Shown here: positions 43,244 through 52,679 of the stretch, piece after piece
Position numbering within the stretch: position 1 is the first letter of the stretch
How the letters are laid out: every line of letters begins with the position of its first letter
DNA from: Io17-Chloro-G2 sp965226915
GTDB taxonomy: Bacteria > Chloroflexota > Dehalococcoidia > Lucifugimonadales > UBA3495
Assembly: GCA_965226915.1 (NCBI GenBank)
Contig: CBDDEJ010000007.1
Coordinates: 1 to 64,000 of the forward strand
Length of the DNA: 64,000 bases
Direction of reading: 5' to 3'
Made by a program: the position numbers and the translations under genes
The notes under the pieces: generated by a model
The model's input: only the letters and a program-made list of their open reading frames with translations
The model's database searches: none
Told to the model about the DNA's origin: nothing

Positions 43244-44215
43244 ATGGGGTTTAAACTGCTGATACTCAACCCGCCCGGACGAATAGAAACGGAATACATA
43301 GCCGCCTGGCCGGGCAAGCTGAAGGAGACAATCCCGGATATAGAGGTCAACCTTGCTGGGTCGGTTGGGGAGGCCATGGAAATGATTGGGGAAGCCGACG
43401 CCGCATTTGGCAATATAATACCCGAACTTTTTGAACGGGCGAACAATCTCAAATGGATCGCCTGTCCTCAAGCTGGACCCACAGCCGGCTATTACCACCA
43501 GGCGCTCATTGAAAGCAGCGTCACCGTGACCAATACCCGGGAAATCTATAACGACCACATTAGCGCCCACATCATGTCATATGTCTTGACCTTCGCGAGG
43601 GGATTGCACGTCTATATCCCGAGGCAACTTCAGCGGCAATGGATTCCCGGATACGAGACTATCCACCTTCCAGATTCCACGGTGGTTGTGGTGGGCATCG
43701 GCGGTATTGGCGGCGAGACCGCACGGTTGTGCTCCGAGTTCGGCATGAACGTGGTCGCCGTAGACCCCAGGGCGGCCGGGCCCGTACCGGGCGTTAGCGA
43801 GATCCACCGTCCCGATGCTCTTGGCGATGTGCTGCCCAGGGCCGATTTCGTCATCGTAACCGTGCCCGAGACCCCGGAAACCCAAGGCATGTTCGGCGCG
43901 GAGCAGTTCCGGCAAATGAAGTCGAGCGCCTTCTTTATTAATATCGGGAGAGGAGCGACCGTGATTTTGGATGACCTGGCTGATGCTTTGCGGGACGGGC
44001 AGCTAGCTGGGGCGGGTTTGGACGTGTTCCAGGTAGAGCCACTGCCTGCTGATCATCCGTTGTGGAGCATGGATGGAGTCTTAATTACGCCGCACGTGGC
44101 CGGAAGGGGTCCCTATCTGGAGGACCGGCGCACCGAATTGTTCATCGAGAACTGCCAACGGTTCAACGATGGCAAGCCATTGGAAAACGTCGTGGACAAA
44201 GCCCACTGGTTCTGA
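43244..44215 (+). CDS. D-2-hydroxyacid dehydrogenase (NAD-binding)
   Basis: ATG 43244 (GGAGG upstream) gives 323 residues. The NAD-binding Rossmann motif is VVVGIGGIGGETARLCSEFG with Asp in NVVAVDPR. The family segments VIVTVPETPETQGMFG, FINIGRGATVILDDLADAL and GLDVFQVEPLPADHPLWSM end in the catalytic His region LITPHVAGRG. Family enzymes reduce 2-keto acids or oxidise D-2-hydroxy acids, including phosphoglycerate. The substrate is not clear. An NHL-repeat protein and an MFS transporter follow on the same strand, suggesting an uptake-and-oxidation operon. Confidence 0.9.
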   Translation: MGFKLLILNPPGRIETEYIAAWPGKLKETIPDIEVNLAGSVGEAMEMIGEADAAFGNIIPELFERANNLKWIACPQAGPTAGYYHQALIESSVTVTNTREIYNDHISAHIMSYVLTFARGLHVYIPRQLQRQWIPGYETIHLPDSTVVVVGIGGIGGETARLCSEFGMNVVAVDPRAAGPVPGVSEIHRPDALGDVLPRADFVIVTVPETPETQGMFGAEQFRQMKSSAFFINIGRGATVILDDLADALRDGQLAGAGLDVFQVEPLPADHPLWSMDGVLITPHVAGRGPYLEDRRTELFIENCQRFNDGKPLENVVDKAHWF

Positions 44216-44350
44216 CGCCCCCGCCCTCTTCATTCGCGGTCGACGAATACCTCGGCGCAGGCGTACTATTTCGAAAAATCCGGTTGGGATCGTGTCCATC
44301 ACCGCGCCGCTGTTCTGCCCCGCAACTCTCCATCAGGAGGATACCCACAT

Positions 44351-45223
44351 ATGACTACGCTAGGATCCGGCAAATACACTTATACGGCGATCTTGGACTG
44401 GGCAAAGTTGCCCGGCGATGACACATTCGAGACGGTCAGCGCCGTGGCCACCGATTCCCAGGACCGGGTCTACGCCTTCCAAAGGAAAGACCCGCCGGTG
44501 ATGGTGTTCGACCGGGATGGCAACCTTTTGAGTTCATGGGGGAACGGCGCCTTTGAATTCGCCCACGGGATCCATATAGCGAACGACATCATATATGTCA
44601 CCGACCGGAACACCTCCGTATGCATCGTTTACACCTTGGATGGCAAGCCCATCCAGATGCTGGGCCGCCACGGGGAGCATTCCGACACGGGATGCGAAAA
44701 CCCCGGTGATCTGGTGCCCAGGGCGGCGGGTCCGTTCAACTACCCCAGCGAACTTGTTCCTTCTCCTTCCGGAGACCTCTACGTTTCCGATGGCTATAGA
44801 AACGCGCGGATTCACCGTTTTAGCCCGGATGGCCAGTTGAAGGCGTCCTGGGGCCAACCCGGAAAATCCGAGCAGGGACATTTCCACCTGCCTCATAGCC
44901 TGCTGGTTGATGCAGACGGCGCCGTGTTCGTGTGCGACCGGGAGAACCACCGCATCCAGGTGTTCGACGGGGATGGTGAGTTTCAGGCCGTCTGGACCGA
45001 CATTCAGCGCCCCATGGACATTTCCCAAGACAAAGACGGGATCCTGTACGTCAGCGAAGGCAGCAGGGACGACTCTCCGTCCCGTTTCAGCGTTCTAGAC
45101 AAGCAAGGCAATGTTCTGGGCCGCTTTAACTGCCGCGGAGGCCATGGCAGCTGGGTCGATTCCCGCGGCGACATATACGTTGGGACGCCGACCAGCGTCG
45201 ACAAATACGTGCGTCAAGGCTAA
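44351..45223 (+). CDS. NHL-repeat protein (peptidylamidoglycolate lyase-like), second copy
   Basis: The 290-residue propeller starts at ATG after AGGAGG. Repeats include TDSQDRVYAFQRKDPPVMVF, DLYVSDGYRNARIHRFSPDG, DGAVFVCDRENHRIQVFDG and GDIYVGTPTSVDKYV. It is a clear relative of the protein encoded at 35336-36280. No signal peptide. Sits between a hydroxyacid dehydrogenase and an MFS transporter. Role unproven. Confidence 0.82.
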   Translation: MTTLGSGKYTYTAILDWAKLPGDDTFETVSAVATDSQDRVYAFQRKDPPVMVFDRDGNLLSSWGNGAFEFAHGIHIANDIIYVTDRNTSVCIVYTLDGKPIQMLGRHGEHSDTGCENPGDLVPRAAGPFNYPSELVPSPSGDLYVSDGYRNARIHRFSPDGQLKASWGQPGKSEQGHFHLPHSLLVDADGAVFVCDRENHRIQVFDGDGEFQAVWTDIQRPMDISQDKDGILYVSEGSRDDSPSRFSVLDKQGNVLGRFNCRGGHGSWVDSRGDIYVGTPTSVDKYVRQG

Positions 45224-45307
45224 GGGCCACGCGGCTGGAGATATCTCTTTAATCAGGGAAGTTCAGGCCAGCGTAGACAGAATGGCGGCCGTCAAGGAAT
45301 CGAACCG

Positions 45308-46633
45308 ATGAAGCATCTGTGGGCCGGAAATGGGCGGTTGTACTATGGCTGGTACATCGTGTTCACTTGCATGTTCATTGTCCTGGTCACAAACGGGGCG
45401 CGAGGCAGCTTTACCATCTTCATAATCCCTATGGAGACGGAGTTTGGTTGGAGCCGCGGAACGATTACGGTGGCTGCCTCTGTGGGACTTTTGGTCAACG
45501 CGGTGATGCAACCGTTTTTGGGCAGGGCTTTCGACTGGCTGGGCGGCCGCCGAGTGATTCTAGCAAGCATGGTGGTTTTTGGACTCGCCACGGTGCTGCT
45601 GAGTCTCACTTTCCACTTTTTATTCTTAGTATTGCTGTTTGGCGTCGTCGCAGCCATTGCCACTAGCGGCACCTCTTTGTCCAACACTATGGCGCTGCTT
45701 AGCAAGTGGTTCCGCAGAAGACGGGGCACCGTAACGGGTATCAACGCCACAGGTTTGGCTTTGGGAGGGCTCCTGATTGTCCCCTTCGCCGCCTATCTTT
45801 TGGATGCCACAAGCTGGCGGATAACCTGGGCGGTTTTGGGTTTGTTGGTTCTGGGATTGGGTGTGCCGGTCTCTTTCCTGTTTCTACGCGACGACCCATC
45901 CAAGATGGGCCTGCAAATTGACAGCGACCTCCAGCCACTCGACGACGGGCCGTCAAAGGCCCCCGAACGGTTACGAGGTCCGTTGGAAGTGGACCAGTGG
46001 GCGCAGGCGTTTCGTTCCCTGCCCATTTGGCAGCTGTCCAGTTCATATTTTGTATGCGGCCTTACCGCGTCGATCATTTCGATTCATTTTGTGCCCTTGG
46101 CCATCGATAAAGGGGTATCCCCAGGAATGGCGGCTGTCATATTCGGAGTGATGATGGCATTGAACGTTGTCGGCAGTTTTGGCTCTGGTTTGATCTCGGA
46201 CCGGTTTGGCGGAACAAAGAATTGGCTAGCCCTAGTTTACTTCTGCCGGGGAGGGGCTTTTTTGTTGCTGTTGCTGGCGCCGGGAGTAATGGGTTTGTGG
46301 GTGTTCGCCATCGTGGCCGGATTGTCTTGGGTCGCCACTAACCCGCTAACCACGGCCCTAACAGCCGACGTTTACGGCCTGCGGACCTTGGGCACCATCG
46401 GTGGAGTTTCCTTCTTCTTCCACGGCATCGGGGGATCTATCGGTGTGGCCATGGCTGGGTACCTTTATGACGCAACGGGCTCCTACACCATTCCCTTCGC
46501 CATAGCCGGGTTCTTGTTGTTCCCGGCGGCGATATCGGCGTTTACCATTCGTGAGCGTAAATACTCCATGCGGTACGCGACGCTATCTCCCATCGCCGAT
46601 ACGTCCGGCGCTTCTACCGCCTCTGGGGATTGA
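45308..46633 (+). CDS. Major facilitator superfamily transporter
   Basis: The 441-residue product has twelve hydrophobic segments in two halves. It shows the MFS loop 2-3 motif as GRAFDWLGGRRVILASMVVF and the equivalent loop 8-9 motif SGLISDRFGGTKNW. It is closest in style to monocarboxylate/oxalate-formate antiporter-like carriers, which would fit the adjacent D-2-hydroxyacid dehydrogenase; that substrate is an inference. The start has no strong ribosome site. Confidence 0.9.
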   Translation: MKHLWAGNGRLYYGWYIVFTCMFIVLVTNGARGSFTIFIIPMETEFGWSRGTITVAASVGLLVNAVMQPFLGRAFDWLGGRRVILASMVVFGLATVLLSLTFHFLFLVLLFGVVAAIATSGTSLSNTMALLSKWFRRRRGTVTGINATGLALGGLLIVPFAAYLLDATSWRITWAVLGLLVLGLGVPVSFLFLRDDPSKMGLQIDSDLQPLDDGPSKAPERLRGPLEVDQWAQAFRSLPIWQLSSSYFVCGLTASIISIHFVPLAIDKGVSPGMAAVIFGVMMALNVVGSFGSGLISDRFGGTKNWLALVYFCRGGAFLLLLLAPGVMGLWVFAIVAGLSWVATNPLTTALTADVYGLRTLGTIGGVSFFFHGIGGSIGVAMAGYLYDATGSYTIPFAIAGFLLFPAAISAFTIRERKYSMRYATLSPIADTSGASTASGD

Positions 46634-46639
46634 CCGTCC

Positions 46640-46861
46640 ATGCCGTGGGGTCAATTTTGGTCGTTTGCGGCCCACGGAGGCGAGCTTGATGTCCACCTTC
46701 TGGGTTGGATCAAGGACCTGCTGGACGACCTGCTGGGCTTGAATGAATGGGCCGTGGTAGCGTTGACCGGGGCGGTGATTCTGGTCATACCAGTGGGTTT
46801 GGTGGCGTTGTACTTCTCGCAGCGCAGGAGCGGACGCTACGATTCTGAGCCCAAAGTATAG
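46640..46861 (+). CDS. Small single-pass membrane protein
   Basis: The 73-residue product begins six bases after the MFS stop codon. It has one membrane helix, WAVVALTGAVILVIPVGLVA, with a basic C-terminal tail QRRSGRYDSEP, so N-out/C-in topology is expected. It may be an accessory of the transporter. No family recognised. Confidence 0.55.
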   Translation: MPWGQFWSFAAHGGELDVHLLGWIKDLLDDLLGLNEWAVVALTGAVILVIPVGLVALYFSQRRSGRYDSEPKV

Positions 46862-47500
46862 TCAGTAGTCAAACAGCCCAACGCTCCAACTCATGAGCGC
46901 CCGTTCGGTGGTTTCGCAACCCTGCAGGGTCAGTGCTCTGCGGAGGTGGCTTGGACCGCCGGTGGGTATCCCGGACCCGGGATCCACCGCCAGACATAGC
47001 TTCTCATCGCCGGCTCCGTTTAGCCGTATTACGTCATTATCCAAAGAAAAGAGTTGATTCGGCGAGTCCGAGCACCGTTGTAAACGCAAGGATGAGCCTT
47101 TTACCGCTTCTTCGGCCTCAACGCATACATCGTAAGCCGTCATGTAAATCTGTCCTTGACCTGGCCTGCCAAACATGAAGAGTTCATCGGCGGCCGTTTC
47201 CAGCGGTTTACACGTGTGGGCTTGCAGGGCGTTTTCAAGTCTAACGCCGACTCCGGCGCCGGGCACGTCCACGCAATAGAATTCGGGTTCATCGAGTGGG
47301 TCGGTGAGTTGGATAAACACTTGCTCCGGCTTGATAGATGCCGCAGGCGTTGCCGCCGAGGAAACAGACGGGCTAACAGGCGGGTTAGCGACTCGGGCAG
47401 ACTAGGGCGTGGCCGGGGCGCCACAGGCCAGAATCACAATGCCCCAGAAGAGAACTGATTTGGTCAGCAGACCCGGGATTCGTTGAAGGTCGATCTTCAT
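46862..47500 (-). pseudogene. Ricin-type beta-trefoil lipoprotein with an in-frame TAG
   Basis: From ATG 47500 the frame encodes a signal peptide with lipobox VILACGAP, then meets TAG at 47404. It continues in the same frame through a Ser/Ala/Pro linker and a beta-trefoil-like domain (EFYCVDVPGAGVGVRLENAL, SSLRLQRCSDSPNQLFSLD, DEKLCLAVDPGSG) to a stop at 46862. A single base change accounts for the break. Such modules often bind carbohydrate. An internal start could make only a cytoplasmic fragment, so the protein is probably lost. Confidence 0.7.
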
Positions 47501-47651
47501 ATCGAAACCACCAGCGGGAAAAATAGATTGACGGCGCCGCGGGAAACCCGGTCTCCCAGATACCCAAATTGCGGATGTCCCAAGATCAGGTCGTTCGGAG
47601 CCATCCGCTTTCGGGTATAGTAAACCAAATTTGACCTCCCGAGGGCCATTC

Positions 47652-48665
47652 ATGATCGAGCATAGAGTATTTGAACTGGGTGACGTAGATGTTCAATCCG
47701 GGTTGAGGATACGCAACGCCAGACTATGCTATCAAACCTACGGTGAGCTGAATCCCCGGAAAGACAACGCCATCGTGTTCCCAACATTCTTCGGCTCCCA
47801 GCACCCGGCCAATGAGCCTATGATTGGACCAAGGATGGCGCTGGACCCTGGGAAATATTTTATTATCGTTCCAAATCTGTTTGGCAACGGATTGTCGTCC
47901 TCTCCCAGCAACACGCCGCCGCCCTACGACCGGGCCAGGTTCCCCGGAATGACCTACTACGACAACATCATGTGTCAGCACCGTCTGGTGACCGAACAGT
48001 TTGGTATCGAGCGCATAGCGCTGGTCTGCGGGTTCTCCATGGGCGCCCAGCAGACCTTTCATTGGGGCGCCTTGTTTCCTGATATGGTCGAACGTATAGC
48101 GCCTTGGTGCGGTTCCGCCAGAACATCACCGCATAACTTCGTGTTCTTGGAAGGCGTCAAAGCCGCCCTGCGCTCCGACGACGCATGGAATGGCGGTTGG
48201 TATGACCGCCAGCCCGCCAAAGGGCTTCGCGCGATGGGCCGGGTATACGCGGGATGGGCGCCGTCGCAGGCATTCTACCGGGAGCGGGTCTACCTCAAGA
48301 TGGGGTTCTCATCGCTGGAAGACTATTTGGTGACCGCCTGGGAGGGCAGGTATTTGCAACTGGACGCCAACGACATACTGGCGATGGTTCACACTTGGCA
48401 AAACGGGGACATAGGCGATAATCCGTTATACGAAGGAGATTTCGTTAAGGCCCTCGGATCCATCAAGGCCAAGGCTTTGGTCATGCCCTCAAGGACCGAC
48501 CAGTATTTCCCTCCAGAGGACAATGAGATCGAAGTGGGACACATGCCCAGCGCGGAACTCCGCGTTATCCCGTCTATCTGGGGCCATTTGGCCGGCGGCC
48601 CAGGCCGCAACCCAGAGGATACCCAATTCATCGATAGTAATCTGAAAGAGTTGCTGGCGAGCTGA
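47652..48665 (+). CDS. Alpha/beta hydrolase of the homoserine O-acetyltransferase (MetX-like) family
   Basis: ATG 47652 (GAGGG upstream) gives 337 residues. MetX-type features include ARLCYQTYGELNPRKDNAIV, FGNGLSSSPSNTPPPYD, nucleophile ALVCGFSMGAQQTFHWGALF, Asp in VMPSRTDQYFPPEDN and the final His in SIWGHLAGGPGRNPED. True MetX begins with a similar fold; the conserved substrate-binding Arg positions cannot be verified by eye, so it may be a hydrolase rather than acetyltransferase. The isochorismatase-like gene follows after 44 bp. Confidence 0.82.
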   Translation: MIEHRVFELGDVDVQSGLRIRNARLCYQTYGELNPRKDNAIVFPTFFGSQHPANEPMIGPRMALDPGKYFIIVPNLFGNGLSSSPSNTPPPYDRARFPGMTYYDNIMCQHRLVTEQFGIERIALVCGFSMGAQQTFHWGALFPDMVERIAPWCGSARTSPHNFVFLEGVKAALRSDDAWNGGWYDRQPAKGLRAMGRVYAGWAPSQAFYRERVYLKMGFSSLEDYLVTAWEGRYLQLDANDILAMVHTWQNGDIGDNPLYEGDFVKALGSIKAKALVMPSRTDQYFPPEDNEIEVGHMPSAELRVIPSIWGHLAGGPGRNPEDTQFIDSNLKELLAS

Positions 48666-48709
48666 ATGCGATTGTCTGAATATCCCGCGCCGGAAAAGGA
48701 GTTTTCGAA

Positions 48710-49231
48710 ATGACGCAGCAAGTGGCGATAGACCGCGAAAAGACCGCAGTTTTGATCATGGATTTCCAGCAGCGAATCATTAACAACGTGGCCAGCGACC
48801 CGCAAACAGTCGTGCAGAAAGCAGCTCAGGCGCTGGCGGCTGCAAGGCAAGCGGGCATCCCGGTGATCTACGTGGTCCATCGGGGCGGGCCTTTTCAGGA
48901 ATACGCGCCCGACGTGGAAATCCACAAAGGCGTGGCCCCGGAGGCAGGGGAATTGGTCATAACCAAATCCAAACCAGGGCCCTTCTCGACTACGGCGCTG
49001 GACGTGACCCTTAGGGACATGGGCAAGGACACGCTGGTTCTAATGGGAGTGGCTACCAGCGGATGTGTCCTTTCGGTGGTGCGTTGGGCCACCGATATCA
49101 ACTACAAGTTCATCGTCCTGGCGGACGCCTGCTCCGATGGCGATCCCGAGGTGCACAGGGTGCTCACCGAGAAGGTTTACCCCCGGCAGGGCACGGTCAT
49201 GACCACCCAGCAATTCCTTGGGGCGATATGA
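48710..49231 (+). CDS. Isochorismatase-like cysteine hydrolase (short form)
   Basis: The 173-residue product starts at ATG, eight bases after AAGGAG. The catalytic triad is Asp in VLIMDFQQRI, Lys in LVITKSKPGPFSTTALD and Cys in VLMGVATSGCVLSVVRWATD. Small members hydrolyse amides such as nicotinamide or unknown carboxamides. It is co-directional with and close to the MetX-like hydrolase gene. Confidence 0.9.
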   Translation: MTQQVAIDREKTAVLIMDFQQRIINNVASDPQTVVQKAAQALAAARQAGIPVIYVVHRGGPFQEYAPDVEIHKGVAPEAGELVITKSKPGPFSTTALDVTLRDMGKDTLVLMGVATSGCVLSVVRWATDINYKFIVLADACSDGDPEVHRVLTEKVYPRQGTVMTTQQFLGAI

Positions 49232-49289
49232 CCGGCTTTTGGTCCCCGGTTCACGGCACATAACGCAGTGGATTTAGCGTGAGAAATTT

Positions 49290-49748
49290 TTACACGCCGC
49301 CACCACCGTCGAACTGGATCAGGATGCCATCGGGGTCGTAGACGTAGAAGTTGCTTAGGTTGCCTTGGGCGTCGGTTCGCGCCTCCAACGGTCCGGCCGT
49401 CTGAACTCCTTTAGACAACAATTCCTCGGCCAGGGCCTTCACATCCGGCACCGAAAATGAGAGGTGGCTGATGCCTATTTGGTCGAGCTTAATCGGGTCG
49501 CCATCGGGAGTTTCGCCGGGATGGCTGGTCATGGTGAGGGTAGGGCTGGTGTCGCCGTGACCGTACATCAGGCGCACTTGCCGCCGGGTCTTGCGGGAAT
49601 GTTTATAGACGTGAGGCAGGCCTCCGGTGCTCGTATCCTGAATCCGGTCCGAAGCAACCCTCATACCCAGGATGTCGCGGTAGAAGGACAAAGACCTATC
49701 TAGGTCTCGCACGCAAATAGCGATGTGGGAAATACCTGTGGCGTCCAT
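49290..49748 (-). CDS. VOC-superfamily (glyoxalase/dioxygenase-fold) protein
   Basis: The 152-residue product begins GISHIAICVRDLDRSLSFYR. Metal-ligand positions are visible as His near the start, the central RRQVRLMYGHGDTSPTLTM, His in ISHLSFSVPDVKALAEEL and the closing NFYVYDPDGILIQFDGGG (Gln/Glu-type ligand region). VOC proteins bind a metal and act in isomerase, lyase or extradiol dioxygenase chemistry; substrate unknown. ATG follows GGAGGT. Confidence 0.88.
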   Translation of the reverse strand: MDATGISHIAICVRDLDRSLSFYRDILGMRVASDRIQDTSTGGLPHVYKHSRKTRRQVRLMYGHGDTSPTLTMTSHPGETPDGDPIKLDQIGISHLSFSVPDVKALAEELLSKGVQTAGPLEARTDAQGNLSNFYVYDPDGILIQFDGGGGV

Positions 49749-49882
49749 GGTGTTCTTACCTCCAAGATAAAGAATCCGGGACCGGCGTGATTCCAGTATC
49801 CGGCAATCTATTTTTCGGTGATCCTTCCGTCAACGGCGCCAACGGCGCCAACGCCCTCGGTGCTTTCAATTCATCAGGGCAA

Positions 49883-50236
49883 TCATGTCCCGGGGTTTTG
49901 ATTGGCCAGGGGGATTGCGATGGTGATCCTGGGCTCGGTGCTGGTTACCCGGGTGGTGTGGCCTTGGCCGCTCAAGTCCTCCACCAACATCACATCGCCG
50001 GGGCCGAACCGGCGCAACGAACCGTCGCCCAGGCCAATCTCTCCTTCTCCGGAGAGTGTAATGATGTAATTGCGGCGGGACTCCCTGTGCCAGTCGCTAA
50101 AATTTCCCGGTTCTCCGATCCTAAAACGGATACTCTCCACTGCGGTTAACGAGTCTAGTTTCGGGTGGTTGAAGATATCCAAGTCCTCAAAATGCGATTG
50201 TGCGTCGTCTCCGGTGTGAATCCTGGTGATTAGCAT
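49883..50236 (-). CDS. Small cupin-domain protein
   Basis: The 117-residue product has the two cupin motifs in degenerate form: a first around DWHRESRRNYIITLSGEGEI and a second around FGPGDVMLVEDLSGQGHTTR with His as probable metal ligand. Start ATG follows GAGGT. It is upstream of and on the same strand as the VOC gene (about 130 bp), suggesting one transcript. Function unknown, possibly binding of a small acid. Confidence 0.8.
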   Translation of the reverse strand: MLITRIHTGDDAQSHFEDLDIFNHPKLDSLTAVESIRFRIGEPGNFSDWHRESRRNYIITLSGEGEIGLGDGSLRRFGPGDVMLVEDLSGQGHTTRVTSTEPRITIAIPLANQNPGT

Positions 50237-50423
50237 TCGTTGACCTCAAAATCCCCCAGTAAGATTGGTCTCGATGGGCCATTATAGGTTTGCGAGTCTT
50301 GGCTGTCACCCGGTTCCATCCGCCGGCACGAGGAGAGCTATCGATTTTGACATGACATAACTGAACGCGGTGCTCTTCAAATCGCCTAATCTCCGTATAC
50401 CCCTTGGGTACACCATTGTCCTC
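50237..50423. other. Intergenic region without recognised content
   Basis: Lies between the start of the cupin gene and miniature-element copy 5. It presumably holds the cupin promoter on the minus strand, but no clear boxes were found. Confidence 0.35.
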
Positions 50424-50602
50424 CTAGAAACTCGGACGGAAACCCCGATTCTCCCCAAGCCGCCGTTTTCTCAGCGACGATTGTCGATGTAACAGTGGGT
50501 TCTTGAACCATATTACAGATACTATCATGCCACATAAGACTATAATACGTCTGTCTGGCGTAGCGCGAAACCCGGCCAATGGTTTTCCGGCCAGACTTCT
50601 AG
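50424..50602 (-). mobile_element. 179-bp CTAG-flanked miniature element, copy 5
   Basis: Same length and ends as the other four copies, in reverse orientation, with CTAG at both termini. It differs from copies 1-3 at several positions (for example CCCCAAGCCGCC and CTCAGCGACG), so it is an older or separate lineage. Confidence 0.85.
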
Positions 50603-50953
50603 CCTGATAACCTTTGACTCATTACTACATTGGCGATGAATATCACCCAACCAGCGTCTAGCCGATCAGCCAATCCTGTTTCCGAATGTTGATTGACTTG
50701 AATCGAATATATAGCCGCGACGCCGACGTTGTTTCTTTGGGTGAAAATGGTGATTCACATGGTCGCAAAAACTCTCCGCTGTTCGCATAGTTGACTCCCC
50801 GTAGGAACCGTCTTTCCCCCATCAGATTCAGGGTGGCTCCTTAAAGTCAAATATGTAATCCGATTTCTAAAATGATGATGGAACCAAGATCGAAACCAGC
50901 CAAAAAATGAGGCTGGCCCGATCCGGGCCCCGAAAGTTATAGAGAGGTTAAGT
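50603..50953. other. Gene-free stretch before IS1380 copy C
   Basis: No coding frame is convincing in these 351 bp. A GGCCCG/CGGGCC hairpin near 50915-50930 followed on the minus strand by a run of T residues could stop transcription leaving the IS; it is weak. The AT-richer composition differs from flanking DNA. Confidence 0.35.
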
Positions 50954-52671
50954 CCGAATCCACCGATGGACCCGGATGGAGGGCGTGAGGACAGCGGAAG
51001 AGGGGGGAGGGAGTTGCAGGCGCGATGATCCGGGCTCGAATTCGGGTAGACGGGAGGTTGGCGGGCGGTCGCAGGCGCTTTTGGGGGCGCCGATGGCGGT
51101 CTGCAGTGGCTGTGCTGAGCGAGATGGCGGGATAGGACACGGGAAGAGGCGCTCGCGGACCGGGACTGGCGCGAGTTTGCCGGGACGTTCAGTTGGCCGG
51201 ATGGCGGGTCAGTTGCAGACGGGTCGTCAGGCTGGGAGTGGCAGGGCGCGCAGCCGGGCCAGGGCGCGACTGAACTGGGTTTCCCAAGGCCAGCGCTGGG
51301 GCAGATGCAGGGTGAGGCGGCGCGCCGAGCGGGTGAGCCGTCCGGCCAGGGAGAAGAACCGTCGCCTGAGGGTCTTGGTGGTCACGATCTGCTCGCCCAG
51401 GCCGATGCGCGCGGTCCAGCGGGCCAGGTTGTGGGCCATCACCTGGACGGCCAGCCAGGCGCCGTTGGCGGCGAAGCGGCCGGACGGGATGTGGTTCAGC
51501 CCGACGCCGTACTTGAGGTCGCGTATCGCATTCTCGATCTCGGCGTGGCGGCGGTGGTCGGCCTCCAGTTCCAGGGTCTCTCCGTCCCGGTCGGTGATGA
51601 AGCGGTGATAACTGTAGGTGGCGAAGAGGGCCAGTTGGGAACCGGGGGTCGGCTGCACCCGCCGGACGATGAGCCGCACCGGCGCGGCGTCGGGCTCACT
51701 CTGGAAGGGGGTATAAGTCGTCTCGGCCACAGCGGCGGCGCCGTCCATCCAGTAGGGAATCGGCGTCCAGGCAGCTTCGGGTATGGCCTCGATGAGATTG
51801 CGCAGGCTTTTGTGCTGGCGGATGGTGATGGAGAAGCGCACGTCCAGCTTGCGGCAGACGGCGGCCACGGCGTGGGTATAGAAGCCGCTGTCGGCCCGCA
51901 GGGTGATCTGCCCGCTGGCGCCAGCGTAGCGCACCCGCCCCACCGTCTCCCGCAGGAAGTGGGCGGCCCCGCGGGCGGTGTTGGCGCGGCCCTCGCGCAG
52001 CCGGGACATCAGCACGTCGCCGGTGCCGGCGGCGACGGCCAACAGCGGGTGATAGCCCCAGGCGCCGGTGTAGCCGTGGTGGCGGGCGCCCTCCTTGGCC
52101 AGTCCGTAGGTCTCGCAGATCGTCGAATCAAGGTCGATGGTAAATGGTGCGTCGCCGGGTCCGGCTCCGGCCTGCCAGGCCCGGGCCAGCAACTCGCGGC
52201 TCACCCGGTCCAGTTGGCGGACGTGGCCCCAGCGAAAGCTGCGCAGGAAGGCGCCCAGGGTGGAGGGCGCCTTGACCACACTGCCCAGGGTGCAGGCTGT
52301 CCCGCCGGCGCGCAGCGCATCGGCGTCGTCGATGCAGTCGCCGCCCGCCAACGCAGATGCCACCAGCGTCATCATCTTGTCACCGGTGTTGGCTCGGCCT
52401 GGGGCCCGGCCCAGGTCCAGGCGCCGGTCAACCAGTTGGGAAAGGCCGAGGTGCAAGGCCAAGGTGGCGGGAAGGAGCAGGCCGGCATTGTTGACCAGGC
52501 GGTGGTCGTCGAAGGTGATGTGGATGCGGTCGAGGTGGTTGCGTGGTCGCATCTATTGGGTGCTCCTTGTTTCTGGTCGGTTTTCTGTTATAAAACCATT
52601 ATCCCAGATTCAGAGGAGCACTTCCTTCCCTATCCGCCCTGTCGCGACACGCCCTCTATCGGTGGATTCGG
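50954..52671 (-). mobile_element. IS1380-family insertion sequence, copy C (intact)
   Basis: The 1718-bp element has CCGAATCCACCGAT inverted ends and an uninterrupted transposase. Flanks read GGTTAAGT before and GTTAAAAC after, so TTAA is a possible short target duplication if the ends include one or two more bases. It ends eight bases before the start codon of a response-regulator-like gene. Confidence 0.92.
51227..52552 (-). CDS. IS1380-family transposase (intact copy)
   Basis: The 441-residue product carries the DDE residues in TIDLDSTICETYGLAKEG, TLRADSGFYTHAV and RHAEIENAIRDLKYGVGL, with the usual His/Arg-rich C-terminal region. Compared with copies A and B it has no frameshift or insertion, so it is the likely active source. 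Antisense frames over 500 codons long in this GC-rich gene are shadows. Confidence 0.93.
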   Translation of the reverse strand: MRPRNHLDRIHITFDDHRLVNNAGLLLPATLALHLGLSQLVDRRLDLGRAPGRANTGDKMMTLVASALAGGDCIDDADALRAGGTACTLGSVVKAPSTLGAFLRSFRWGHVRQLDRVSRELLARAWQAGAGPGDAPFTIDLDSTICETYGLAKEGARHHGYTGAWGYHPLLAVAAGTGDVLMSRLREGRANTARGAAHFLRETVGRVRYAGASGQITLRADSGFYTHAVAAVCRKLDVRFSITIRQHKSLRNLIEAIPEAAWTPIPYWMDGAAAVAETTYTPFQSEPDAAPVRLIVRRVQPTPGSQLALFATYSYHRFITDRDGETLELEADHRRHAEIENAIRDLKYGVGLNHIPSGRFAANGAWLAVQVMAHNLARWTARIGLGEQIVTTKTLRRRFFSLAGRLTRSARRLTLHLPQRWPWETQFSRALARLRALPLPA

Positions 52672-52679
52672 GTTAAAAC

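Noticed and set aside
47402..47404. TAG in the beta-trefoil lipoprotein as pyrrolysine
   Set aside because: It lies in a variable linker, and no pyl genes or supporting context exist; a nonsense mutation is simpler.
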